A stretch of DNA of 64,000 nucleotides from Rotaria sordida (lineage: Eukaryota; Rotifera; Eurotatoria; Philodinida; Philodinidae). The stretch lies in contig CAJNOL010001289.1 in the NCBI GenBank assembly GCA_905250125.1, forward strand, positions 1-64,000, written 5' to 3'. Below the pieces are notes generated by a model. That model searched no databases. It worked only from the letters and a program-made list of their open reading frames with translations, and was not told the origin of the DNA. Positions 1-13,124 of the stretch are shown here, in pieces (the stretch's first letter is position 1; each line of letters begins with the position of its first letter). Made by a program: the position numbers and the translations under genes.

Positions 1-708
1 TATTATGTACGGTTCCAAAAGTCTAGAATTTATAGAATTTATCTGCATGTACTGTTTCACTTATACTATGACAAATATGTGAGGCAATGTGAAGATGAAA
101 ACGGAAAGACACATTCGAATTTTAACTTATTGAAAATAAAAGATGAGCAATAGATTTTTATCTCTTGATATAACAAGAAGAAACTTGTAGGGTTATCTCA
201 ACTTCTTTGATCATTTTTCTAGAGTTGTTTCAGCTTACTTTTGAAATGTCAATTGAACGTTATGTATTGAAAGTGCAACTTCAGTAGAAACATAGTCTGA
301 CATGGCGCAACTTTGATCTAGTTCCACCATTACTTTGAGGACATTTCATGATGATGATAGCTGATACTAACTGTGTCAGCATCTGAAATTCTAGGGAATG
401 AGTTTTAAGTAAAGTATCACATTCAAGTTAGCTAACTTTAAGTTGATGGTAATCTTGCTCCTAGATCAGTTTCTAACATTCTTTTATATGAACATCACTT
501 GATTTACTCTAGAGTGTGGTTTTATGTTGTTCAAGTGCGCCATAAAATTGATTAAAATATTAAAAATAGATCTATTGTATTTATGTGAACATTGCAGATA
601 TTTTGCTTGCTGCTCTAATACAAAAATAAATGAGAGTTTGTTACTCTTTTCTATATTCTTCTTTCTGTTCAATTTCATTCAAAGTTTCTTCCATTTCGGA
701 ATGATTTC
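1..708. other. Left edge, no gene recognised
   Basis: AT-rich sequence. Short open frames exist on both strands, but none has splice signals, a domain or composition that I can support. It ends where the dispersed repeat at 709 begins. Confidence 0.5.
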
Positions 709-1350
709 AATATCTTCAAACCAATTATAAAAAAATTCTTTACTAGCGAACAAATTAATTGATGAATTTTTATATCATGCGCTTTGTGATAATGAAGCGA
801 ACAGAATGATTTGAATTTCATCTTTTCTTTTATCCCTCTATTTCTAATCGGATTTGTTTTCCATCATGTTTTGTTTGTGTGCACTCTTCAAATTGAAACA
901 ACTCGAGCAAAATCTAATGTAGATTTCTCTCATAAAATAGTTACAACTGTCTCTTGCCACTGTTTATTTATTGCAAACACAGACATGCATAATCCGAAGT
1001 TCATTTTCTTTCATTTCTTCGCTGCATCGAACATTTTTTTAGCCTTGAATTTGCTTGTGCATGTTCTTCAAATCTACACAACTCTCGCAAAAGTGTTGCA
1101 GTTTTATCGTAAGATGAAGAAAAGAGAATGAAAAAATCGATTGGCATATAAAATATGTTGCCTAATTTCTAACGAAACAGAACAACAAGCACACTGAAAG
1201 TGAGTTATGTTTTAATCTTTTCTTGATGCAAAATTTCTGGCAAGCTATTCTTAGAAATAACCGATTTTTCACAAACAGGTTTGCATTTGAGACCATGCTG
1301 AGATTATGTAAACGATCGAACAAAATGATAGCAAAGGTTCTAGAATAGAA
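709..1350 (+). repeat. Dispersed repeat, copy 1 (inverted copy at 19.25-19.90 kb)
   Basis: This segment matches the reverse complement of about 19250-19898 almost base for base over its first 540 bases, then more loosely. Shared blocks include ATATCTTCAAACCAAT near the start and GATGCAAAATTTCTG near 1230. A 106-codon open frame (811-1131) has a shorter counterpart in the other copy. I see no protein family in it, so the frame may be incidental. No terminal inverted repeats or target duplications were found, so the class of element is unknown. Confidence 0.75.
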
Positions 1351-1826
1351 CCTCATATAAATCAGTTTGATAATTGTCAAGTTGATTGTTCTTGGAATAT
1401 TTAATGAGAGATATCTTAGAAATACTTAAAAATTCGAGAGCGATTGTTTTCGAACTAATTAGATAGTATATTTCTTTGTGGATCCTTTACACCAATTTCA
1501 AAGAAATGGTAAACTAGACCACCAAGTGATGCACTAATGCACTTCAATGTCAAATTATACATACAAGTCATTTTTTAAAGTATCATATATCAGATTTTTC
1601 ACTGCGATACTACTTAAGTTCCAAAAGACATAGAAACTAATGTGATCCTAATGTTATTGATAAATTTTAGAAAGATTCTTGTAGTCTACTGTTGAAATTC
1701 TTAGTTAATTGAATAAGAAATTAATGTAAATAATCCTCATGTTTTCTATATACCCAAATTGTAAGGACTATAGAATTCGAATATCTCCCTTTAAACAACT
1801 CAAAGGCAGCTAATATTTTAACCCTG

Positions 1827-2048
1827 TTAGTTTGACGATGAGAGCTTTAATTTGACATAGATATGAGCTATTTTCGTGAGGGACAGTACAAACACCTCCA
1901 TTGTCAGTGAATTTTTCAGAAAAGCTGCATCTCGTGAGATATCTATGGCCCAAGGATCAAAAGTAGAATTTGTGTCACAGATATCGTCGTCATTCTCAAT
2001 AATGAAAACTTCGTGAACTGGTCTCATATTGTACTCAGAGCCTGACAT
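1827..2048 (-). CDS. Possible small or first exon, divergent from the ABC gene
   Basis: This is a 73-codon frame on the minus strand, 240 bp from the start of the ABC transporter and divergent from it. Its first 48 residues are acidic and of mixed composition (for example ENDDD, FDPWAIDIS), unlike the leucine/phenylalanine-rich noise frames nearby. A possible donor (GTGTTT) follows TMEV near 1900. No downstream exon was found. I do not recognise the product, and the call rests on composition alone. Confidence 0.22.
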   Translation of the reverse strand: MSGSEYNMRPVHEVFIIENDDDICDTNSTFDPWAIDISRDAAFLKNSLTMEVFVLSLTKIAHIYVKLKLSSSN

Positions 2049-2288
2049 TACAACTTAACACAGTCTGATTGTTGAATTTTGCTGTCGCCCCTTTTTTTAT
2101 AAACTTTTTTGGTATTATTTATACAAAAGACCAGCTTTATATTGATAGAACATGGGGGTATTGTTCTCGGCCAGCAATTACGGAACCACTACATCCGTGT
2201 TCCATTGATGTCTGTAGATAACAATGAAATCGCTCGTGTCTGAAGTTTCTGAATCCCTCAATAAATTCTATTTACTAAATTATTATAG

Positions 2289-5200
2289 ATGACAAAAATT
2301 GAACAATTTAATTTGGATCAGTATGATCAAGATGATCTTTCATCGTCTTTTCCTATTAAGTAGACAAAACTTATTCGTAGTATTTCTCTTCTTGTATAAT
2401 AGTTTTAGAGAGCATAAACATCACGAATCGAAGGATGAAAAGAAACAATCCAAACCAGTTTCAATCTTTAGTCTAGTAAGATCTAAATATGAATGAGTTC
2501 TCGAAAAATAATTATTTTGTTTATTTATTTCAGTTTCGCTTTGCTACTTCACTCGATATCATTTTATTAACAATTGGTCTTTTAGCTGCAATCGGAAATG
2601 GAGCGGTAGGACCTCTAATGATGTATTTTTATGCAGCTGTTATCGAAACTATCTCTGACCAATCATATAAGCTATGTAAACTGAATTTCACTAGACTCTG
2701 TACACAACATTATGAGCCAGAAATTCTCCTGACATCGACTAATTATTATGAAGAATCAAGGTAACTCTTTATTGATAATAAATCATTCAATGGTTGTATT
2801 AACACAATTTTACAGCAAGTGTAATTTTACTCGAATAATGAATAATACATCTTCAACAAGCATTTTTCTACAACAACTTCATCTGCAGTCTATATCTCTA
2901 CTCGGTTTGTAATTTAAAAAACGGAATCCATATGATTGAATCCGATAAGGAACGGAGCGGGATCTTATCGAAATCTGGTAGAATTACTAACAGAAAACGA
3001 AACCGAATCATTAGCATTCGAATCTAATTCGATCCGACAATCGGATAAGATTATCTCAACATTGTACTCTAGTACTGATCATAAAGATGCTAGTTGCATG
3101 GGGAACAATCTAGAATGTCCTTAATGACATGTCTCCGACTTTTTATCCTCGGTACAAAAAGTTCTCTACATTTTTTCCTTTAAAAATGTCTCTCAGCTGA
3201 AATGTTCTTTGTTCTCAATTGCTATGCAGGATAAATATAATGTCATTTGTATAGATTGAGTGTAAATTAGCGTCCTGTGGGAACGATTTTTTCCCTCAAA
3301 TTTTCCAATTCCCATGGAAATGGGTATGGGTATGAGAGTGGGAGTTCCTATTTAGACTTACCGAATATGAACACGGAAATGGGAACGCAGTGGAGATGGG
3401 TGAGTCAAGCCTTTTCTCGAGTCGAGTCGAGTCAAATAACTTTTTCGTTCGCCATTCTTCTTTGTTTATTTTTACTAAACAGAGTCATACGAAACTTCTG
3501 CAACACAGTATCTAATAACAAGATCATAGGAACAAAAATCGATAAAAGGAAAACCACCTATAAAAGAATAAGATACAATTACTCTCAACTAACTACGAAA
3601 AGCAGCAGCACGATTAACTCTATAGTAAAGAAAAGTGCTTTTTTTTATGAACAGAAAGTTACATCTAAACCTGTCTACGAGCAAAATATATTCAGGAATA
3701 TACCAAAAAGAATAGAGTGGTGATCATAATATATCGGTCGTGAAGTTTCGCATACTCTCTTCAGGAAAAAGTTATAGTACTCAGATTTTAAACAAAATTT
3801 CTACAGCAATATCGCTATAGAAAGCCACTACTTTTAAAAAGTGGCGATCTCGGACCCTCTGCTTCCCACCCTGCAGAAGCGTAGCCCTGATTTTATTCAA
3901 TAGAAATTAATATCTTGCTGCATTTCAAAGATGGTTAAAGACAAATATTAGCTTCTGTAAAATTCGGACGGTCCCATGTCATTAAAAGATTGCGTTTAAA
4001 AAAAGACAAGTTCAATCGTTGCTGATGTCGCAGAACACATAATGTAAAAATATCACTTATTCATTTACATATATGTGCACACTTTCGAAAATGAGCGCAA
4101 AGAAAACAACCCAAAGGACATACATTCAATACTACGCGGAGACAGCCATATCCGACATGAATATGGATATCGAAAAATTTTATTTTTAAAATTCACAGAA
4201 TGGAACGTATTCAATTGGTCGCAAAATGTTATATGAGCGAGAAATTTATCTTAAAAATTGTAATTTTTCTGTACGACCTAACCACAGTTCTTTCTTTTAA
4301 CGACTGACTCGACTGTTCGAGTCGAGTCATCGTTTCGAAATTTCCGAGTCCGAGTCATGATTCTGACTCACCCATCCCTGGAACACAGTAAAAGAAAGAC
4401 GTTCCCAAAATTCGTTCAATCTTATTTTAATATGCATAAAAATTTTTCTATGTAACAGCTGTGTAATTTTAATAACTATTCTTATTCTTATACAACTAAC
4501 AGAAAAATTATAAATATTGTATCACCAAAAAATAAACAAGTTCATTTATTCTTAATAACTAAATCATGATTCGATCATCATGAGTGTTATTTTCTTTTTG
4601 ATCATCATCTTCGAAAATGATATTATCAAGATCATCTTTTGATACGTCATTAATATCATCTTAAGGGTGAATGAGAGTATGGATGATAGACGAATATGAC
4701 ACCAATCTATCCACACTCAAGAGCTAATTTTTATATTTTAAAAAGATAATTCTCAGTTGTATGGTTAGCCAAATATTCCTTCAATCATGATTGTATTTTT
4801 AACTTATTTGATAACACGTAGTGTTGTGCACAATGTGATGTCACAAGATGCTGGTACTTGACAATCAAACCTTTTCTCACAGATAGATAAGCATTCAGAG
4901 AATATTTAGCAAATGGGAATATGAGAATAGGAACAATTTTCTTTGAGAATGGAAAATGGGAATGAAGAAAAGTTGTTTCCGCGGGACTCTAGTGTGGGTC
5001 GGTGTAGGATGATTATAATATCCTAACATCTTGATCCACTCCACACACTCGAGATAGCATGGTTCATTTTTTTATTAAATGTACATTCTGATAATAGAGG
5101 ACATTTTTGCGGAGGATCATATGAATGAGAAGAATTTCGTCAAGAACATCCTAGGTTATATCGATTGGATGAATGATTAGGTCATTGTTGTTGGATTTGC

Positions 5201-8200
5201 TAGTACTTCTTTTTTTCCGGTATCCTTGCGAACTCATTCATCTGGGAAGATTTTTTTCAAATAATACTTTCTTTTATATAGTCATAGGTTGCATTTCCTT
5301 TGTATTCTCTTTTATTCAAATAACTTCTTATTCTTTAACATGTGAACGACAAACGAGACGAATGCGAGAATGTGTATTTCGCGCTCTATTACAAAAAAAT
5401 ATCTTCTATTTTGATACACATACAACTGGAGAATTATCAACAATTCTCAATATGTACTAATTTGATTACTAAATACTTAACATTTTACGATTTATTTTTA
5501 GTAATATTAGTAAAATACATGATGGTATTGGTGATAAATTGGCTTTATTAATACAATCGATCGCTAAATTTGTAATTAGTTTGATTGTTGCATTCTTTCG
5601 TGGATGGAAAATGACTTTCGTTATGCTTTCATTAGCACCTTTTATTTTGATTGTATCGATTATTTCATCAAAAGTATGTTTTTGTTACATTTTTATGTAA
5701 AATTGTTTTGTTATTCATTTATAGATGTTTGGAAAATTATTCGCACAAGAATTAAAAGCATATGAACGTGCCGGTGCTATTTCTGAAGAAGTATTTAGCA
5801 ACGTGCGCACAGTTTTTGCCTTTAATGGTACAAAACATGAACAGACGAGGTAAATATCGCTTTTCTTGATGATATTTTCTATTTAACTATCGATTCAGAT
5901 ATGAAAAACATATTGAATCTGCTCGAAAACATGCTATAAAAAAAGGAGCCATCAGTGGAATAATTATTGGTTTGATGTATTTTATTTTTTTTGCTTCTTA
6001 TGCAATTTCTTTTTGGTATGGAAATTATTTGATTCATAATGAAAATTATGATATATCAAATGTGATTTTTGTGAGTGTAGAAGATCCTTCGACTTTTTAT
6101 ACAATTCGAATTGTATTAGATATTTTTTAATGTTATTATGGCTTTATTGTCACTTGGACGAAGTACAACATATCGTGAATCGATCAATCAAGCAAAAATT
6201 GCAGCTGCTCCCGTATGGGATATACTTCGTCTAGTAAGAAGAATAAATTTGGATTTAGATTTGTAGAAATTGATTTTTAGGAAGAACAAACGATATGTAC
6301 TACCGATCGGAAAATACCAAACATGAATTTTTGTGGCAAAGTAAAATTTAATAATGTATTTTTCTCCTATCCATCAAGGCCGGATATGGTTGTTTTACGT
6401 GGTTTAACTTTCGAAGCAGAGGCTGGACAAACTTTAGCCTTAGTGGGTACAAGTGGATGTGGTATACAGATAATATTCAATTTTTCAAAGAATTATTTGT
6501 TTTATTAAGGAAAGTCGACGTGTATGCAATTATTACAGCAATTCTATAAGCCAACTAGAGGACAAATAATGCTTGATGATCAATCTATCGAGTGTTTTGA
6601 TTCACAAGAATTACAACGAAAAATTGGTGTTGTTAATCAAGAGCCGGTAACTACTAATTTTGATGAAGAAATATCTCTTATTTAATATGTGTTTTAGGTA
6701 CTTTTTGCAACTACAATTCTCAAAAATATTCAATATGGTCAACCGAATGCAACTTTTGCTGATATTCAAGCAGCGGCCATGACAGCTAATGCACACAATT
6801 TTATTATGTCTTTGCCTGATGTATGTCTATCGTAAACGTTCTCAATCTAAAAAGCTAAAATGATCAGATTTTCTCGATGAAGTTATTGTGTTTCTGAATT
6901 CTATATTCATGAATCCATATGTTTTATTGAGAGAATATGATGCAAATGTGCATAACAGTGAAAATCAGCATTATGAAACATATTTAAGAAGACCCCTTTC
7001 CGAAGTTTCTTGAGAAAGGTTCAGCAAAAAATTCTGAAACTTTCAGGGCACATAGATCTCGATGAGTAGAACAAAAGTTGTTATAGACTTGAAATCTTCG
7101 AATGCATTCTTCCCAAAGATCCTTAGAGTTCAAGGGCTAAAATGATCTGAAGTTTTCCTCCTTGCAAAAATCCATACTTCAACTTTTCGGGCGGAAATTT
7201 TTTCTGTGACTGCTAGGAACAAATTGGGACGTGTGTTTTTTTCTTTAAGAAGTACTGTTCCTGGGGCTCAGAAGAACAAAAATTCTGCAGCTACTATCAA
7301 AAAGCATGTTTTTTTTCTATAGTGCTAATTCTGTGGTATTTAGCAACATTCTCTAGGAACAATATTTTTCAGAGAAAAAAAAACACGTATCCAATTTCAT
7401 CGAAGTAGCTATTAAAAGTTTCAGAACTGTAGGCCGTACTCTATAGAAAAAAAGGGAGGAAACTTCAATTTTTTCTTAAAAAACCTGATTTTGAGAAAAA
7501 TGCAACAAAAGTCGAGTTTTTTAAAATTTTTTTAGCGTATTTTGAAGTGCTTTTCAAGCTTTATATATATATATATAATGCATGTTTTCAGTTCTCAAAA
7601 TGTGCTCAATGGAAAGAGAACATTTAGATCTATATACTATCTGCAAAAACTGAAAAACGAAAAACCTTCAAATTTTAGGTCAAGAAAGGGAGTGTTCCCT
7701 TAAGCGATTTTTTCTTAACGAGGTTCGATTGTTTATGATTGCTCATGATACAATGTGACAAATGTGTATATAAATGATAGCCTCTAATGATTCTTCTCTC
7801 TTCAACTTTCATTCTTCTTACATCCACACCTGTCACTCACCTGTTTTGCACTTTGCAATTCGCAAGAAAATGCTTTTGCTATTGTAGTTCTGTCGTACAA
7901 AAATGCTTTCGATAGTTCTTCTTTGCTGATTGACATACGTTCTTCCTGAAAAATGTTTTGAATTATTTCGTTTCTGTAGTAGTTCGTTTGAAGACATATT
8001 TCGAGACAATTTTAAAACAAACAGTTCTAGGTTTTCTTCTTAGTTCTACTAATATCTGATGCCCTTTTTAGATCCAACGAAACAAAATAAAACAGGCTGT
8101 TTTAAACATTTTCTGATGAAAAGATATTCTACTGTGCACTAAACTATTTGTCAAGTGTTTTTTGCGAATTTTTATTAAGGGAGGCATAATTCCGCTTCGA

Positions 8201-11200
8201 GCTATTTTCATTCTGCTAACACAGGTAACTGACACAAGATATTTGTTAAGAAATTGAGCATACCTTTCAAATGAAAACATACTCCAACAGCCTTATATTT
8301 TAAATAATTTCAAGAGTCGACCATTATTGAATACTGATCTAAATTATCAATAAATGCTTGATGATGCTATATATACAGTGCACTAGGTAAAAATTTTAAG
8401 TGGTTCACATGTATTTTCTCCGAATTATATGAGAAGTTCCATGGATTCTCAACCACAAAAAACACAAAGATATTCAAAAAATTTTCTTTTCTATTAAACT
8501 TTGTAGAGCCTTCTTTGCTGATCATTTTGGTATAAAAATGTTATGGATTTCCTTCAGAAACGGCTGAGTTATAGTAAAAATACTGAACTGTTCAAATTTT
8601 TACATACGAGGTGTCAAAGGACTAACCAATAGTTATCGCAGTTGATGTCAAAAAGTGTTTTGATATTGGTCAATTATATTTTCTTAGTTAAGTAGATGTT
8701 ATATATAGTTTTCAGTTCGCATAGATAAAAATTCAAAACTACTCATTCCTATAAAATTCTTTATATTGATAATATTTGTCCTTCATAATATTTTATCGAA
8801 ATTTTCTCAAAGTTTTTGACCTTCAATGAGAAACTGAATACAAGGTGTTGTAGAGCAAACTTCGCTCTACAAAATTCACTATGACTCGCTTCTCTAGAAT
8901 ATAGGCATTTTGAGATATATTAATAAACTGTTTTAGTCAGTAACGGACAATGATCATTGTATGGTAGTCAAACTCAATGAGAAATACACTTCAAATTTAT
9001 GATTTCTTTCACGGTGGTATCTGAGTTAATAGAATATATAACATAAATAAAAACTTTAAGTGTAATATAAATCAAAATCACACAAATAATGAAATATTCT
9101 GCTATGAAAAACTCATTTTTAGCAATTTTAGGATTTTCAGTATTTTTACTATAACTCAGCCATTTCTGAAGGAAATCCATAACATTTTTATACCAAAATG
9201 ATCAGCAAGGAAGGCTCTACAAAGTTTAATAGAAAAGAACATTTTTTTTTGAATATCTTTGTATTTTTTGTGGTTGAGAACCCATGGAACCACTCATATA
9301 TATGTTGTAATTGTTCATTTCAGAAATATGATACAGTGGTCGGTGAATATGGTACGCAGCTTTCTGGGGGTGAACGACAGCGCATTGTTATTGCTCGAGC
9401 TCTATTAAGAAATCCAACATTATTATTATTAGACGAAGCTTCTAGTGCACTTGATAATCAAAGCGAAAAAATGGTTCAACAAGCACTGGAGAAGGCATCA
9501 AAAGGTATATCGCGTTCATATCCTTTCTAAAAATGCTGCCAATTCTTTTCTTAGAATACGAAAAGAAAAGAAATCACTATATGACTGTCGACATGTCTAT
9601 TCTTAGTTATTTTTGTTTGAAATTGGTTACTTGAGCACTTGCTCAACTTTCTCGACAGTCACTTATCGAAGATTAAAGCTCGAATGACGAACCATAGGCG
9701 AATAATTAAAGGAAAGAAAAGAGGATATGAAGTTTTGAGTCGAATATTTATAGACGAGGCTTTCTAGGAACACAGAAGGCAAATCGATGTAGAGTTAGAT
9801 TATCATCCTTGATGTTGATAATTAGCCATCATCTTCTCTTTGGGATACTAGACAGAACTACTATTATTATTGCTCATCGTCTATCAACTGTATGTCACGC
9901 GGACAAAATCATTGTGATTGATAATGGTAGAGTCATTGAAGAAGGCAATCATGAAACACTAATGAAACTTCAATCAAACTATTATTCTTTGGTAAAAGCT
10001 CAAGTATTTCAAGAACCATTTGATGAAGTTGATGATAATATATCTTCATCACCAGAATTAACACCATTTATTAGTAAGATAATATTACTTTTCTTTCATG
10101 TTGTATATAAATATCTTTTATTCAGAAAATTCCAGTGATTCAGACTCTGAGGACGAAAAAAGTATTCTTCAAAAGGATGAAAATAAAATCAAAATTAATT
10201 CTAAAAAGAAAATAGTGACATACTCTATTTTACTTTTTTCTCATTTCTAACAATTATCTTTTATAGCATTGGCCTTCGTTAGCTATATTAAAAATGAATC
10301 GACCAGAGATATTGTTAATTATAATTGGTGCTCTTGCATCTATGTTCAACGGTGGTTTTGAAGTAGGAACTTGTGCTTTACTTGGTGAAATAGTTGGAGT
10401 AAGCTAATTTACACAAAACAACCCATCAATTAATCTTGCTTAACTTCAGGTCTATCAAGAATGTGATATTGAAACACAAAATCAAAAAATACGCTTATAT
10501 GTTATCTTATTTATTATAATAGCTGTTTTTATTTTCGTTACAATATTTACTCAGGTATCCGATAGAATGAATTGAATAGGACAGAATTTCTATCATTTCC
10601 CTCAAATTGTGGGTCCCTGAATCAATCCCAAAATCATATCCCCAAATGGGAATATGATTTGGGGGTTAATTCATGGAATCACAATCTGGAACAAATGATA
10701 ACCTACCAATAGAACATCAATTGCTCTTTTATTAAGAATTTCATGTTTGCTTGTTCGGGTGAAGCTTTAACTAAACGCTTACGTGCTAAAGCATTTCAAG
10801 CTATTCTACGACAAGAAATAGCTTGGTTTGATCATCCAGATAATAATACCGGTGCACTCTGCACACGTTTATCAAGTGAAGCAGCGACTATTCAAGGAGT
10901 ATGTATTGAAATATATAATAAGTATAATATTCCATATTCGAAAATAGGTCGCAGGGGCACGTATAGGTGTAATCCTATCTACTGTTGGAAATTTAAGTGT
11001 TGGAATAACTATCGCATTTATTTTCGGTTGGAAATTAAGTCTAGTAGCTTTAGGATTTGTTCCTTTTATGGTCATCGGTAGTTTCTTACAAATTCGTCTT
11101 ATGTACGGCTATTCAAGTCAAAATAACAAAGCATTTCAATGTGCTGGATCGGTTCGTAGATTTTTTCTAATTTCAAATGATTTTTTAAAATTTTATTCTT

Positions 11201-13124
11201 AGTTGGCTTTTCAAGCATTACAGAATATTCGTACTTTAAGACAATTGACATTAGAAATGCAATTCATTAATGATTATTATCATCTACTTGATATTCCATA
11301 TAGGTTAACTTTTGATAACAAGAAAACATCAGCATCAATTATGTCTTTTCGTATACAGATCATCTATTAGACGAACTTATATATTTGCATTGGCATATAG
11401 TTTTACTTCTTCAACCGCTTTCTTTTCAATGGCAGCTGTATTTTTTTACGGTGGTATTCTTGTTAAACGAAATGAAATGTTATTTAAAAATGTCATGATG
11501 TTAGTTGAATAGATTTTGTTTTTTATTTGAAATTATATTTTCTTAATATAGAGTAGTGAATTGTATAATAATCGGTGCTCAAAGTGTTCCATATAGTGCT
11601 GCAATGTAAGTGCTTGTTTTAGTATTTGAATAATTTAAAAATGAAATAGATTTCAAGGGTACCTGATTATGGAAAAGCTGTTTCAGCTGCACGAAGAATG
11701 CTTGCATTATTTGCTCGAGAACCGAAAATTTCTATCGACTTACATGGATCGAAACTAGTAACGAAGATGAATATGAGAGTATATCAATGACCTTTTTTTT
11801 GAAAATCCATATTTAGAAAAACTTTACGGGTGATATTCATTTCAAAGCAGTTAACTTTGCTTATGCTACACGATCACGTGTATCAGTATTGAATAATTTT
11901 AACCTTGATATCAAAAGTGGTATGAAGCCATAATTTTGGCTATTTAAAAAAAAAAAGATATTATTTTCTATTCTTTTAGGACAACGAGTAGCAATTGTAG
12001 GTCAGTATGTGAATTTCATTCGATTGCATGAATAATGTCAGATAGTAGAGAAGCAAAAGAATACTGACTAAAATTATATTTGGAACAAAAGAGTTAAGAA
12101 TAACAGAGAAAATTTTTGTAAACGGAATAATCTGCAAGTTATGAGCCCAATAGCTAGTATCTCTGGTATAGAAGTCGTTTGATCAATTTTCGTTTTACAC
12201 TATTCAATTTTTAAATTTCAACTTGTTGTGGAAAAACAAGAGTTTTAATATTATTTTGTATGTTTTCTAAATGAACTTCACTGATGTGTACTTTGGTTTA
12301 TCCTCAATGTCTTACCCTTCAAAAAGCGTAAATTCCTTCTCTTATCTAGGCATGAGTGGCAATGGTAAAAGTACTTTATTACATCTTCTTGAACGTTTTT
12401 ATGACATACAAAGTGGATCAGTAGTATGTAAAAAATTTCATATTAATAAATATTATATATTCGATTTATTCGATTCAGCTTATTGATACGAAAGATCTAC
12501 GTGATATTAATTTGCATTGGTGGCGTTCGCAAGTCGGAATGGTCTCTCAAGAACCAACATTATTCAATGTATCGATTGCAGAAAATCTTGCTTATGGTGA
12601 TTTATCACGGCAAGTAACAATTGAGGAGATAATTGAAGCAGCTAAAAATGCGAATATCCATGATTTTATCCAAAGGTTACCTCAGGTATTGTTTACTTTT
12701 TTTTCTATTTCAATTAGAAGAATTATGTGCAAAAAAATAGGGATATGATACATGTGTCGGCTTTAAAGGTGGTCAATTATCGGGTGGTCAAAAGCAACGC
12801 ATAGCAATTGCACGAGTTTTAATTCGAAATCCAAAAGTGATCTTATTAGACGAAGCTACATCGGCACTTGATAGTGAAAGTGAAAAAGTAAATATTTTCG
12901 AATTAATTAAAATCATTATTATATTAATATAGGCTGTTAATGAAGCATTGACACATGTTGTAACTGGTCGTTCTTCGATCGTTGTAGCACATCGTCTATC
13001 GACTATACAAGATTCAGATTTAATATGTGTGCTTCATAATGGACATATCGTTGAAACTGGATCTCATCATCAATTACTTACTAAAAAAGGCTACTATTAT
13101 AAATTATCACAATGTATAAGATAA
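2289..13124 (+). CDS. ABCB / P-glycoprotein-like full ABC transporter, 29 exons
   Basis: Complete full-length ABC exporter, about 1,324 residues, with two membrane domains and two ATPase domains (TMD1-NBD1-TMD2-NBD2), as in multidrug P-glycoproteins. These are plasma-membrane pumps that use ATP to expel hydrophobic compounds; the substrate cannot be read here. Phase-consistent exons: 2289-2359, 2409-2475, 2534-2760, 2816-2904, 5204-5453, 5502-5673, 5725-5849, 5899-6070, 6120-6233, 6281-6461, 6510-6646, 6698-6820, 9324-9504, 9852-10074, 10136-10214, 10267-10398, 10450-10554, 10737-10898, 10948-11151, 11203-11303, 11359-11499, 11552-11605, 11658-11778, 11817-11919, 11980-12000, 12350-12423, 12479-12685, 12741-12887, 12933-13124. 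NBD1: Walker A GTSGCGKST (about residue 490), [21 protein letters not shown]-loop AHRLST. NBD2: [34 protein letters not shown]. All catalytic motifs are intact. The start at 2289 gives an acidic N-terminus that splices in frame; the starts of exons 2, 5 and 15 are least certain. AATAAA lies at about 13298. Confidence 0.93.
3273..4990. mobile_element. Degenerate outer element in ABC intron 4
   Basis: The two ends are imperfect inverted repeats. The left end reads GTCCTGTGGGAACGATTTTT; the reverse complement of the right end reads GTCCCGCGGAAACAAC followed by TTTTC. Both are followed by short repeats of TTCCCAT/ATGGGAA type. It fills most of the 2.3 kb intron 2905-5203. A second, better preserved element is nested inside at 3391-4379. 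No transposase frame was recognised, so it is probably non-autonomous. The exact ends are uncertain. Confidence 0.5.
3391..4379. mobile_element. Nested hAT-like non-autonomous element
   Basis: Terminal inverted repeats: left GGAGATGGGTGAGTCA, right (reverse complement) AGGGATGGGTGAGTCA. Flanking 9-base direct repeats GGAACGCAG (3382-3390) and GGAACACAG (4380-4388) differ at one base and read as a target duplication of roughly the hAT size (8 bp). Clusters of GAGTC/GACTC lie just inside both ends, as subterminal repeats often do in hAT elements. The interior (about 950 bp) includes a 148-codon frame that begins outside the element and has no transposase motif. Confidence 0.68.
7561..7578. repeat. 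(TA)n microsatellite
   Basis: Short uninterrupted TA run within the large intron 12 of the ABC transporter. Confidence 0.8.
8427..9303. mobile_element. Foldback element in ABC intron 12
   Basis: Two inverted arms of about 160 bp (8427-8587 and 9136-9303) are around 90% identical. They share, for example, AACTTTGTAGAGCCTTC and GATCATTTTGGTATAAAAAT. The interior of about 550 bp carries no recognised protein. The right arm ends 20 bases before the exon that starts at 9324, so the insertion almost reaches the splice acceptor without damaging it. Intron 12 (6821-9323) is otherwise AT-rich sequence with nothing else I can name. Confidence 0.8.
10606..10690. repeat. Imperfect hairpin in ABC intron 17
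   Basis: Inverted arms of about 36 bases: left contains GTGGGTCCCTGAATCAATCC, right contains GGTTAATTCATGGAATCAC. They meet at an AAATGGGAAT centre. It lies inside the intron 10555-10736 and looks like a very short foldback element. Confidence 0.65.

Noticed and set aside
811-1131. 106-codon frame as a gene
   Set aside because: The second copy of the repeat has a shortened frame, and no family is visible.
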